From the NCBI GenBank assembly GCA_965213525.1, contig OZ243889.1, forward strand, positions 1,488,001-1,552,000: a DNA stretch of 64,000 nt, given 5' to 3'. Positions 53,038-61,008 of the stretch are shown in pieces; positions within the stretch are counted from its first letter, which is position 1; each line of letters starts with the position of its first letter. Source of the stretch: G965213525 sp965213525. Lineage in GTDB: Bacteria > Actinomycetota > Acidimicrobiia > Acidimicrobiales > Poriferisodalaceae. The notes under the pieces were generated by a model. That model was not told the origin of the DNA and ran no database searches. It worked only from the letters and a program-made list of their open reading frames with translations. The translations under genes and the position numbers were made by a program.

Positions 53038-53801
53038 CAGAACGCCACCCGGCGGGTGAACCCGCCGTCGACGACGACGTTCTCACCGGTCACCCACGAG
53101 GCGGCCGGGCTGGCCAGGAAGGCGACCACGTTGGCGACCTCCTCGGGGGTGCCCATCCGCCCGCTCGGGTGGTGGGCGACGTTCTCGGCGTAGTAGTCGG
53201 GCAGGTGGGTGCGGATCATCCCCCACGAGCCGTCCTCGATGTAGATCGGCCCGGGCGACACGCAGTTGGCCCGGATGCCCTCGGCGGCGTGCTCCATCGC
53301 CAGCTGGCTGATCCAGTTGACGAGCGCGGCCTTGAGCGCCCCGTAGCTGAAGCCCCCGCCCGGGTAGCCGTGGTACTCCACCGCGGTGATGGTGCCGAGC
53401 TGGACGATCGATGCCGCGTCGCTGTCGAGCAGCGACGGGAGGGCGGCGTCGACGAGGGCGACCGAGGAGAGGATGTCGACCTCGAACTGCTTGCGCCACC
53501 CGTCGAGGGTGCGCTTGGTGCCCCCGAGCGCCGAGACGTTGGACACCACGACGTCGATGCCGCCCATCGCCTCGGCCGCATCGACGGTCCACAACGCCAG
53601 CGCCTCGTGGTCGCGCACGTCCACGGTCTGGCCGATGGCTGAGGGTCCGAGCTCGGCGAGGGCGGCGTCGAGGGACTCCTGGCCACGGGCGCAGATCGCC
53701 ACCCTGGCCCCCTCGTCGATCAGGCGTCGGGCGACGCTGCGGCCGATGCCGCGGCTGGCGCCGGTGACGACGGCGCGACGGCCGTCGAGTCCGAGGTCCA
53801 C
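53037..53801 (-). CDS. SDR family oxidoreductase (second of tandem pair)
   Basis: 254 residues. VTGASRGIGRSVA coenzyme loop, SNVSALGG in the NNAG position, catalytic FSYGALKAA (YxxxK) and NCVSPGPIYIEDG. The residue at the usual catalytic serine position appears to be Thr (GTITAVEY). It is closely related to the adjacent upstream SDR (shared MDLGL start and SPGPI motif), suggesting a gene duplication. It starts 11 bp after the upstream SDR. Confidence 0.9.
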   Translation of the reverse strand: MDLGLDGRRAVVTGASRGIGRSVARRLIDEGARVAICARGQESLDAALAELGPSAIGQTVDVRDHEALALWTVDAAEAMGGIDVVVSNVSALGGTKRTLDGWRKQFEVDILSSVALVDAALPSLLDSDAASIVQLGTITAVEYHGYPGGGFSYGALKAALVNWISQLAMEHAAEGIRANCVSPGPIYIEDGSWGMIRTHLPDYYAENVAHHPSGRMGTPEEVANVVAFLASPAASWVTGENVVVDGGFTRRVAF

Positions 53802-53812
53802 GGGCGGGCGGC

Positions 53813-54568
53813 CTAGTAGTTCACGCGCTTGAGGAAGCCGCCGTCGACGGTGAGGTTCACGCCGTTGACGTGACGAGCTGCGTCGCCGGCCAGGAAGGCC
53901 ACGGCGTTGGCGACGTCGTCGGCGCTGCCGAGCTCACCCATCGGGTGGGCCTTCTGGGTGGCGGAGAAGAAGGGCTCCATGTGCTGGCGGATCTGGTCCC
54001 AGTCGCCGCCCTCGATGAAGATCGGCCCGGGCGACACGACGTTGCAACGGATGCCCTTGGCCCCCAGCACCTGGGCCTGACCGAGGGTCCAGTTGGTGAC
54101 CGCCGCCTTGAAGGCGCTGTAGCTGCCCGAGCCCGAGGCGAAGTGCTCGGCCACCGCGGTGGTGCCGATGCTGATGAGCGAGCCGCCGCCGTCCGACATC
54201 GACGGCTCGGCCGCCTCGGCCGCCGCTACGAGGGCCTTGAGGTCGATGTCGAGGTTCTTGACCCAGTCGTCCAGCTTCTTCTGGGGCTTGGCCGAGGTGT
54301 TGTGGACCAACACGTCGAGGCCGCCGAGCTGGTCGGCGGTGGAGGTCACGAAGGTCCGCAGGGCGTCGGTGTCGGCCACGTCGACCGCCGACCCGACGGC
54401 GGTGCCGCTCGCGCCGAGCTCGGAGACGGCCTTGTCGACCTCCTCGGCGCTGCGAGCGCAGATGCCGACCGAGGCGCCCTCGGCGATCAGCCGCTCGGCG
54501 ATGGCACGACCGATGCCCTTGGTCGACCCCGTCACGATGGCCCGCTTGCCGGACAGTCCGAGATCCAT
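53813..54568 (-). CDS. SDR family oxidoreductase (first gene of the aco-like operon)
   Basis: 251 residues. VTGSTKGIGRAIA coenzyme loop, VHNTSAKP in the NNAG position, catalytic YSAFKAAVTNW (YxxxK) and NVVSPGPIFIEGG. As in its neighbour, Thr appears in place of the catalytic serine (SIGTTAVAE). AAGGGGAA precedes the ATG. It is the first gene of the seven-gene minus-strand operon and is divergent from the TetR gene. Confidence 0.9.
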   Translation of the reverse strand: MDLGLSGKRAIVTGSTKGIGRAIAERLIAEGASVGICARSAEEVDKAVSELGASGTAVGSAVDVADTDALRTFVTSTADQLGGLDVLVHNTSAKPQKKLDDWVKNLDIDLKALVAAAEAAEPSMSDGGGSLISIGTTAVAEHFASGSGSYSAFKAAVTNWTLGQAQVLGAKGIRCNVVSPGPIFIEGGDWDQIRQHMEPFFSATQKAHPMGELGSADDVANAVAFLAGDAARHVNGVNLTVDGGFLKRVNY

Positions 54569-54601
54569 GGCGCTTCCCCTTCATCGCGAGCGCGGCGTTA
54601 T

Positions 54602-54615
54602 TGACCGCTCGATCA
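54602..54615. promoter_or_regulatory. Candidate TetR operator between the SDR operon and tetR
   Basis: The near-palindrome TGACCG-CT-CGATCA (one mismatch) lies in the 143-bp divergent gap, 34 bp from the SDR start. Assignment to the adjacent TetR is inference. Confidence 0.3.
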
Positions 54616-54699
54616 GATGTCTACCAAAGACCCTCGGGCGTCACCGCCGCCGGCGGCCCGGCGCTGGTGCCCCCCGGTCCTTCTGACAGATCGTCCGCC

Positions 54700-54705
54700 T
54701 AGGCT
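54700..54705 (+). promoter_or_regulatory. Leaderless promoter of tetR
   Basis: TAGGCT followed by exactly 6 nt and the ATG at 54712. Confidence 0.5.
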
Positions 54706-54711
54706 CAGGCG

Positions 54712-55386
54712 ATGGTGGGGAGCTCGAACCGATCCCGTCTGGGCCGGCCACCGGCGTCGGACTCCGCGGAGACGCGGGCGCGCATCTTGGAGGCAGCTCG
54801 GGCATCGTTCGCCGAGCTCGGCTACGAGGCCACGACCAACCGGACCCTCGCCGCCCGCGCCGGCATCACCACAGGAGCGATCTACCACTACTTCGAGTCC
54901 AAGGCGCAGACCTACGTGGCCGTGCACGGCGAGGTCCGGCGCCTGGTGTACGGGCGCTTCGCCGCCGCAGCCGCTGCCGCCGAGCCCGCCACCTTCCTCG
55001 GACGGGTCGAGGCCGTGCTCGAAGAGGCCCACGCCCTCAACGTCGAGGATCCGACCCTGGCTCGGTTCCTGGCCGCGGTGCGGACCGACATCGGACGCCA
55101 CCCCGAGCTGCGTGCTGCGCTGCGGGACCGGCGACGACCAACGCACCGGACCTTCTTCGCCGAGCTCGTCGACCACGGCATCGCCGCTGGCGAGCTGGCC
55201 CCCGAGGACCGGGAGCGAGCGATGGCGGTCATCGGCGTGATCACCGTCGGGCTGAACGATGCGATGAGCGACCACGTCGAGTGGCATCGGGTGGCCGTCG
55301 ACGGGTTGCGTCAGCTGCTCCACGGCACGCTGGTGACCTCGCCGTCGGCGCCGGCCATCGGTGCGGCCGCGGCTTCACAGCATTGA
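54712..55386 (+). CDS. TetR family transcriptional regulator
   Basis: 224 residues. The N-terminal helix-turn-helix (ILEAARASFAELGYEATTNR, then TLAARAGITTGAIYHYF) is classical TetR; the C-terminal ligand-binding domain has no assigned ligand. It is divergent from the seven-gene SDR/ThuA/aco-like operon and is the likely repressor of it. Its stop overlaps the start of a VOC-family gene. Confidence 0.92.
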   Translation: MVGSSNRSRLGRPPASDSAETRARILEAARASFAELGYEATTNRTLAARAGITTGAIYHYFESKAQTYVAVHGEVRRLVYGRFAAAAAAAEPATFLGRVEAVLEEAHALNVEDPTLARFLAAVRTDIGRHPELRAALRDRRRPTHRTFFAELVDHGIAAGELAPEDRERAMAVIGVITVGLNDAMSDHVEWHRVAVDGLRQLLHGTLVTSPSAPAIGAAAASQH

Positions 55387-55898
55387 CCGGGGCCGGGTGG
55401 CTCCCGGGTCCGCCGGTCCAGGTCGCCTATGCGGTGCACGACGTCCGAACCGCCGCCGAGGCGTGGGCGGCGCGGGGGGTCGGTCCGTTCGTCGTGGCCG
55501 ACCACATCGCGCTGGCGTCGTCGCGCCTCGACGGCGCCGAGACCCCCTTCGACCACTCCAGTGCCTACGGCTGGTGGGGCGAGGTGATGGTCGAGCTCAT
55601 CTGCGACCACGCCGCCACGCCGAACTGGGGACTGACGCCGCCCCGGATCCACCACGTGGCCTGCTTCGTCGACGACGTCGACGACGCGGTGGAGGAGGCG
55701 GCCGGCGGGGGCTGGCCCGAGGCGCTGCGGGCGGTGACGACCGGCGGCACGACCTTCGCCTTCTGTGACGCCCGCGCCGACCTCGGCCACCTCGTGGAGG
55801 TGTACGTCGCCGACGAGGTGCTCACGGGCTTCTACGCCTCGGTCCGCCGGGCGGCCGAGACCTGGGACGGCGTCGAGGCGTTCGTCCGGCCGGCCTAG
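55383..55898 (+). CDS. VOC (glyoxalase/bleomycin resistance) superfamily protein
   Basis: 171 residues with the two-module VOC fold: VQVAYAVHDVRTAAEAWA opens the first beta-alpha-beta unit and RIHHVACFVDDVDDAVEEA the second; EVMVELICDH and GHLVEVY supply metal-type Glu/His positions. The start is inferred to be TTG 55383, which shares TTGA with the tetR stop. GTG codons further in would cut into the first strand. Metal-dependent chemistry on a small substrate is likely but undefined. Confidence 0.78.
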   Translation: MTGAGWLPGPPVQVAYAVHDVRTAAEAWAARGVGPFVVADHIALASSRLDGAETPFDHSSAYGWWGEVMVELICDHAATPNWGLTPPRIHHVACFVDDVDDAVEEAAGGGWPEALRAVTTGGTTFAFCDARADLGHLVEVYVADEVLTGFYASVRRAAETWDGVEAFVRPA

Positions 55899-55939
55899 CC
55901 CTGGGTGCCGTTGCGCCCTGGTCGTGACACGAACGGGAG

Positions 55940-57133
55940 GTGGCTCGGGGCACGACCCTCGTTCGGCGGGTGCGCCTCAAGGACTTCACCAGCATCAAGG
56001 CGTGCGATGTCGAGCTGGGTCCCCTGACCTTGCTGGTCGGACCGAACGGTTCGGGCAAGTCGAACTTCGTCGACGCGCTGCGCCTCACCGGCGATGCCCT
56101 GAGCAGCAGCCTCGATCATGCGCTGCGCGACCGGGGCGGCATCGAGGAGGTTCGCCGGCGCTCCGGCGGGCACCCACACCACTTCGGCGTTCGACTCGAT
56201 CTCTCCCTCCCCAGCGGAGCCGACGCCCACTACTCCTTCAAGGTCGGCAGCTCACGCGGTCAGCGGTTCGTCGTGAGCGACGAGGAGTGCAAGACCAGCG
56301 GTCCCGTTCCCGCCCACTACCGGACCAGGGCCGGTGAGGTCGTCGATCACAGCCTCACCGAGCGGCTGCCCGCGGTCGCACCGGACCAGTTGTTCCTGGT
56401 GCGGATGGGCGGCGACCCCGCGTTCGCCGAGGTCTACCGGTCGCTGACGCAGATGGGCCTTTACAGCCTCTCACCCGCGACGATCCGTCAGCTGCAACAA
56501 CCCGACCCGGGCGTGCTCCTCCGTCCTGACGGGAGCAACCTGGCCAGTGTGCTCGGTCATCTCCGCCAGGGCCACGGCCCCGTCCTCGAGCGCATCGTCG
56601 AGTACGTCAGCAAGGTGGCACCCGGAGTGACCGACGTGGCGCCGAAGCGGCTCGGACCGATGGAGACCATCGAGTTCCGCCAGCGAATGGAGGGTCGCGA
56701 GGACCCGTGGCGGTTCCCTGCGTCGAGCATGTCCGACGGCACCCTTCGCAGTCTCGGTGTGCTCGTCGCGCTGTTGCAGCGCAACGCGAGGGCCCCGACG
56801 TTGATCGCCGTCGAAGAGCCCGAGACCGCACTGCACCCAGCGGCCGTCGCCGTGCTCGTGGACGCGATCCGAGACGCAACGACGGCGACGCAGGTGGTCG
56901 TGACCTCACACAGTCCGGATCTGCTCGATCGCGAGGACATCACAGAGGACGAGCTGCTGGCGGTGGTCGCCAGCGGGGGCATCACACGGATCGGCCGCGT
57001 CGATGTTCAGAACTGCCGGTCCCTGCGAGAGCAGCTGTTCACCGCCGGCGAGCTGCTGAGGATGGACGAGCTGCGCCCCGACGACCGTTCGGTGAGCGAT
57101 GCGGCAGAGCAACAGCTGGGTCTGTTCGGTTAA
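55940..57133 (+). CDS. AAA family ATPase (OLD/RecF-like, AAA_21 type)
   Basis: 397 residues. VRLKDFTSIKACDVELGPL opens an SMC/RecF-type ATPase with Walker A GPNGSGKSN (34-42), an ABC-like signature SMSDGTLRSLG, Walker B LIAVEEPETALHP (about 288-300) and the switch histidine VVVTSHSPDLLD. ATPases of this type pair with nuclease or TOPRIM partners in OLD, Gabija and PARIS systems. The next gene is a DUF4276 (TOPRIM-like) frame, overlapping by 35 bp. GTG 55940 abuts GGGAG, which is too close; the GTG at the VRLKDF segment is an alternative. Confidence 0.85.
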   Translation: MARGTTLVRRVRLKDFTSIKACDVELGPLTLLVGPNGSGKSNFVDALRLTGDALSSSLDHALRDRGGIEEVRRRSGGHPHHFGVRLDLSLPSGADAHYSFKVGSSRGQRFVVSDEECKTSGPVPAHYRTRAGEVVDHSLTERLPAVAPDQLFLVRMGGDPAFAEVYRSLTQMGLYSLSPATIRQLQQPDPGVLLRPDGSNLASVLGHLRQGHGPVLERIVEYVSKVAPGVTDVAPKRLGPMETIEFRQRMEGREDPWRFPASSMSDGTLRSLGVLVALLQRNARAPTLIAVEEPETALHPAAVAVLVDAIRDATTATQVVVTSHSPDLLDREDITEDELLAVVASGGITRIGRVDVQNCRSLREQLFTAGELLRMDELRPDDRSVSDAAEQQLGLFG

Positions 57134-57733
57134 GCCGGGGACACCCGTCATCGCGCCCATCGTCGAGGGTCACGGCGAGGTCCAGGCGGTGCCGATCCTC
57201 CTGCGCCGGATCCTGGAGGACCTGTCCGCGGACGAGCACGTCGAGGTGGCCCGCCCGGTCCGGGTGAGTCGCAGCAAGGTATTGAAGCCCGGGGAGCTGG
57301 AACGAGCCCTTCGAGCTCGCTGCTGGTCGGTCCGATCTCGCTGCGGTCCTCCTGGTGCTCGACGCCGATGACGACTGCGCACGTGAGCTCGCCGCCGAGG
57401 CGGCCAGCCGCTGCGGCGGCTCGTCCCGACCGTGCGTTCTCCGCCGTCATCGCCATCCGGGAGTACGAGGCCTGGTTGGTCGCCGGCGCCGACTCGCTGG
57501 CCGACCGGCGGGGTCTCCGTCCGGACCTCGTCGCCCCGCCTGACCCCGAGAGCGTTCGTGATGCGAAGGGTTGGCTGCGCAAGCAGCGGATCGACGGACT
57601 GTCGTACAGCCCCACCGCTGATCAAGCAGCGCTCAGCGCCGTGGTCGACCTCCACCTGGTTCGCAGCCGATCGCCCTCGTTCGACGAGCTGTGGCGGGAG
57701 GTCGAGCGGCTCGCCGGGCGGGGGCCGCTGTAG
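57099..57733 (+). pseudogene. DUF4276 (TOPRIM-like) gene split by two frameshifts
   Basis: Three reading frames in succession together encode one DUF4276 protein. Frame one (from 57099) gives APIVEGHGEVQAVPILLRR and KPGELERAL. Frame two gives VLLVLDADDDCARELAAE around 57340-57410. Frame three gives FSAVIAIREYEAWLVAG, GWLRKQRIDGLSYSPTADQ and the SPSFDELW tail ending at 57733. VEGHGE and DADDD are the two acidic TOPRIM signatures. The shifts fall near 57301-57313 and 57410-57425, each in the same direction. This could be real decay, programmed shifting or sequence error. The partner is the upstream ATPase. Confidence 0.8.
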
Positions 57734-57736
57734 GTT
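57731..57736 (+). promoter_or_regulatory. Near-leaderless promoter of the LLM gene at 57745
   Basis: TAGGTT overlapping the end of the DUF4276 frame, then 8 nt, then ATG at 57745. Confidence 0.45.
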
Positions 57737-57744
57737 CGGACTGC

Positions 57745-58797
57745 ATGGAGCTCGGCATCTGCCTGGCGTCGAGACCCGGCGACCTCGACTACGTGCTCGA
57801 GGCCGAGCGGCTCGGGTTCACCTCGGTGTGGGCCGCCGACAGCCAGATGATCTGGTCCGACGTCTACGCCGTGCTCGCCCTGCTGGCCGACCGGACCACC
57901 ACCATGCGAGTCGGCACCGGGGTGGCCGTCGCCGGCACCAGGCCAGCGCCGGTGACCGCGGCGGCCATCGCGACCATCAACCAGCTGGCGCCCGGTCGGA
58001 CGTTCTGTGGCATCGGCACGGGCAACACCGCCATGCGCATCATGGGCCACCCGCCGATGCGCCTCGCCGAGTTCGAGGCCTACCTGGAGGACCTACGGCC
58101 CCTGCTGCGCGGCGAGGAGGTCGAACTGGCCTGGCGGGGCGACACCCGCCCCGTGCGCCACCTCATGCCCGACGACGGCTTCGTCGCCTTCGACCCGCCG
58201 ATCCCGCTGCACGTCTCGGCCTTCGGACCGCGCTCGATGCGCCTGGCCGCCACCCACGGCGACGGCGTCATCACCTCGGTGCCCCCGACGCCCTCGGCGG
58301 TGGCCCGGGTGCGCGACGGCCTGCCCGGTCGGGAGACCGGCTTCCGCCTCGCCACGCTGACCACGATCGTCGTGCTCGAACCCGGCGAGCCCGTCGACAG
58401 CGAGCGCAGCCGACGCCAGTGCGGGGCCTTCGCCATCGCCGCCCTCCACTACGCCCACGACCAGTGGGTCCAGTTCGGACGCCAGCCCGGTGCGCACCTG
58501 CGCCCGATGTGGGACGACTACCTCGAGCTGGTATCACAGACCCCGCCCGAGCGGCGCCACCTGCGCATCCACGAAGGGCACAACTGCTGGGTGATCCCCG
58601 AAGAGGAGCGCTTCGTCACCGCCGAGCTGATCGAGCGGTCGTGCCTCGTCGGCACCGCCGAGCAGCTCGTCGACCGACTGGGCGCCCTCGATGACGCCGG
58701 GCTCGACGAGGTGGTGATCCTGCCGCCACTGGCCGAGAAGGAAGCGGTCGTGGCCGACGTCGGCCAGCACGTGCTGCCGGCACTGGCGCTCGTCTGA
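57745..58797 (+). CDS. LLM class (F420-type) flavin-dependent oxidoreductase
   Basis: 350 residues. MELGICLASRPGDLDYVLEAERLGF, VWAADSQMIWSD, TMRVGTGVAVAGTRPAPVTAAAIATI and RTFCGIGTGNTAMRIMG are typical of the phenylacetone/nitro-type F420 LLM subgroup. The C-terminus contains CLVGTAEQLVDRLGAL, the usual strand order for this fold. Its own -10 box 8 nt upstream indicates separate transcription from the ATPase/DUF4276 pair. Substrate unknown. Confidence 0.88.
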   Translation: MELGICLASRPGDLDYVLEAERLGFTSVWAADSQMIWSDVYAVLALLADRTTTMRVGTGVAVAGTRPAPVTAAAIATINQLAPGRTFCGIGTGNTAMRIMGHPPMRLAEFEAYLEDLRPLLRGEEVELAWRGDTRPVRHLMPDDGFVAFDPPIPLHVSAFGPRSMRLAATHGDGVITSVPPTPSAVARVRDGLPGRETGFRLATLTTIVVLEPGEPVDSERSRRQCGAFAIAALHYAHDQWVQFGRQPGAHLRPMWDDYLELVSQTPPERRHLRIHEGHNCWVIPEEERFVTAELIERSCLVGTAEQLVDRLGALDDAGLDEVVILPPLAEKEAVVADVGQHVLPALALV

Positions 58798-58843
58798 CGA
58801 CGCTGCTCGGCCCGGGGTGTGAGATTCGTCGATGGCATCGAGC

Positions 58844-58849
58844 TACGCT
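58844..58849 (+). promoter_or_regulatory. Near-leaderless promoter of the Uma2 gene
   Basis: TACGCT, then 8 nt, then GTG at 58858. Confidence 0.45.
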
Positions 58850-58857
58850 GTCGTGTC

Positions 58858-59376
58858 GTGACCATCGTCGTGCGCGAGCCACGGCCACCGGCGATCGACG
58901 TCGTGCTCGAGGACCGGCGCCGCAAGGGCCTCGACCGCCACGATGAGGTGTGGAAGGGCGTCCACCACGTGGTCCCCGGTCCTGGCCCGTCACACGGGCT
59001 CCACGACCAACGCGTCGCCGTCGCACTGGAGCCCCACGTCCGCCGTCGGGGCCTCGTGGCCACCGGCGAGTTCAACCTCGGCGTGCCCGACGACTTCCGG
59101 GTTCCCGACCGGGGCGTGCACCGAGCGCTGCACACCGGCACGTTCGCCTCGACCGCCGCCATGGTCGTCGAGATCGTCTCGCCGGGCGACATGACGTACG
59201 ACAAGTTCGGCTTCTACGCCGAAGCCGGGGTCGACGAGCTGCTCGTCGTCGACCCGCAGGCCAACACGGTCACGCTGCACCGGCTGCGCGCCGGCGCCTA
59301 CGAGCTGGCGCAGCGCTCGGAGGTGCTCGGCGTGTCTGCGACCGAGCTCGCCTCGGACATCCTCGCCCCGGGCTGA
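58858..59376 (+). CDS. Uma2 family (DUF820) endonuclease-like protein
   Basis: 172 residues. The Uma2 PD-(D/E)xK fold is recognisable: RHDEVWKGVHHVVPGPGPSHG early, FRVPDRGV (PD), VVEIVSPGDMTYDKFGFYAEAGVDELLVVDP (E...K). Family members are abundant in cyanobacteria and actinobacteria; DNA cleavage is predicted and the role is unclear. It is a single gene, convergent with the nitroreductase gene. The GTG at 58858 was chosen by -10 spacing and homology. Confidence 0.85.
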   Translation: MTIVVREPRPPAIDVVLEDRRRKGLDRHDEVWKGVHHVVPGPGPSHGLHDQRVAVALEPHVRRRGLVATGEFNLGVPDDFRVPDRGVHRALHTGTFASTAAMVVEIVSPGDMTYDKFGFYAEAGVDELLVVDPQANTVTLHRLRAGAYELAQRSEVLGVSATELASDILAPG

Positions 59377-59451
59377 TCGCCGACGCGAGCTCGCCCCGAC
59401 GGCAGTTCTGAGGCGACGCCGGCGCCGACCCCGAGGTGCGCTCACCCGGCG

Positions 59452-60165
59452 TCAGATCGGTGTCGCCCCGGTGGTCCCCGGCGTCGGCGCCGCCCCCGAG
59501 GTCCGCTCGTCCGCCGGCCACAGCGGGTCGGGCACCGACCACTGCACCGGTTCGTCCCACCGCTCGGCGAACACCGCCTCCTCGGCCGGGCGGCGCCGGG
59601 CCACGCCCCAGTTGCCGAGCGGATAGCCGATCGGCACCATGCCGTGCATCGTCCACACGCCGTCCCGGGGCGCACCGAGCAGCGCCTCCACCTCCTCACG
59701 GCGGATCTTCAGCAGCGTCGTGATGGCGGTGCCGAGCCCCTCGGCGCGCGCGGCGAGGCACAGGTTCCACAGGCAGGGGAACGTCGTGGTCTCGCCGCCG
59801 GGCTTGCCGAAGACGAAGATCAGCGCCGGCGCCTCGTGGAGGTGATCGGCCAGGTGCTGAGAGGACCGGTTGACCCGAGCGGACCGGGCCACCTCGGGAT
59901 CGTCGGGGTCGCCGTCGGCCAGGCTGGCCTGGACATCGGCGTAGCGGGTGGCGTTCAACTCGTCGAGGCAGGCCCGGTAGTGGCGCTGCACCTCGGCCTT
60001 GGTCGCCGTCTCGGTGACGGTGACGAAGCGGAACTGCTGCTGGTTGCCGCTGTTGGGGCCTCTGATCGCAGCGTCGAACAGCCGGGGCCACACGTCGTCA
60101 GGGATCGCGTCGGGGGCCAGGCGACGCATCGCCCGGGTCGTGTAGATCGCCTCGTGCAGGTCCAT
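59452..60165 (-). CDS. Nitroreductase family protein
   Basis: 237 residues. DLHEAIYTTRAMRRLAPDAIPD, the FMN-binding RGPNSGNQQQFRF and the later LNLCLAARAEGLGT-like segment WNLCLAARAEGLGTAITT are typical of flavin nitroreductases. It may supply reducing power or reduce an unsaturated intermediate of the oxygenase pathway. Its ATG overlaps the ThuA-gene stop (TGATG). It is the last gene of the Rieske operon. The C-terminus has a Pro/Gly/Thr-rich tail. Confidence 0.88.
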   Translation of the reverse strand: MDLHEAIYTTRAMRRLAPDAIPDDVWPRLFDAAIRGPNSGNQQQFRFVTVTETATKAEVQRHYRACLDELNATRYADVQASLADGDPDDPEVARSARVNRSSQHLADHLHEAPALIFVFGKPGGETTTFPCLWNLCLAARAEGLGTAITTLLKIRREEVEALLGAPRDGVWTMHGMVPIGYPLGNWGVARRRPAEEAVFAERWDEPVQWSVPDPLWPADERTSGAAPTPGTTGATPI

Positions 60166-61004
60166 CAGCGCGCCGTCGCCTCTCGTGCGGCCCGCTCGTG
60201 TCGCTCTGCTGCCCACTCCCCCGCCGCGGTCGAGCCCGCCCATGCCAGGGCGTTGGCGAGCACCTGCCGGAACGCTGGGTCAGCGTAGGTCTGGGGTCCG
60301 TCGCCGAACTGCAGGTAGCAGATCGGCGCCCGCCCGGTCGAGGTCACCCACCCCACCAGGTCGCTGCCCGGCGGGTGCGACCAGCCGTCCCTGGCCTCAC
60401 GTCTCCCCCGGATGGCCAGGTCGGCTGACCAGAACACGTCGTCGGTCATCGGCGCCGTGGTCCGCAGCAGCGGCACCACCCGCTCGGTCAGCACCGGGAA
60501 GCAGTAGAGCTCGTCGGTGAGCTCGAAGCGCTCGGGCAGGCCGGCACAGATCGGGTGGTCCGGGTCGAGCACCTCGACGGTGTGGGTGACGTCGAAGGCG
60601 TAGCCCGAATCGGGCCAGTCACGCCCGCCGAGCGAGCCGGGACGGTAGTGGAAGCGTCCGCCGACCATCTCTGCGTAGCCCGACCAGGACGGCCACCCGG
60701 CGATGGCGTGGTGCACGAACACCATCCCCACCCCGGCCGACGCGAGCGCAGCGAAGCCGTCGAGCACCTCAGCGGGCACGGGTTCGAGCTCGACGGGCGG
60801 ATCGGCGCCGGTGAAGCGCAGGCCCGGCATGTCGTAGAAGGCGATGACGTCGGCGTCGAGGCGGTCTGGGTGCAGGCGCCGGCGCGCCTCGGGGTGGGTG
60901 ACGTGCTCGGCGGTGATGGCGTCGTTCGCCGTGAACACCTCGGCGAACGGCCCGGCCTCGAAGGGGTGCCCGCCGGTGACGACGAGCACGCGGGGGTGCC
61001 CCAC
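60165..61004 (-). CDS. ThuA-like domain protein (second copy)
   Basis: 279 residues. PRVLVVTGGHPFEAGPFAEVF, VIAFYDMPGLRF, GVGMVFVHHAIAGWPSW and GYAEMVGGRFHYRPG match ThuA-domain proteins, and YCFPVL, TDDVFWSADL lie in the second half. It shares only family-level similarity with the ThuA protein at 52210. The GTG at 61004 follows the Rieske stop by 4 nt. It lies inside the oxygenase operon, so it probably acts on a hydroxylated product; the reaction is unknown. Confidence 0.83.
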   Translation of the reverse strand: MGHPRVLVVTGGHPFEAGPFAEVFTANDAITAEHVTHPEARRRLHPDRLDADVIAFYDMPGLRFTGADPPVELEPVPAEVLDGFAALASAGVGMVFVHHAIAGWPSWSGYAEMVGGRFHYRPGSLGGRDWPDSGYAFDVTHTVEVLDPDHPICAGLPERFELTDELYCFPVLTERVVPLLRTTAPMTDDVFWSADLAIRGRREARDGWSHPPGSDLVGWVTSTGRAPICYLQFGDGPQTYADPAFRQVLANALAWAGSTAAGEWAAERHERAAREATAR

Positions 61005-61008
61005 GCCC

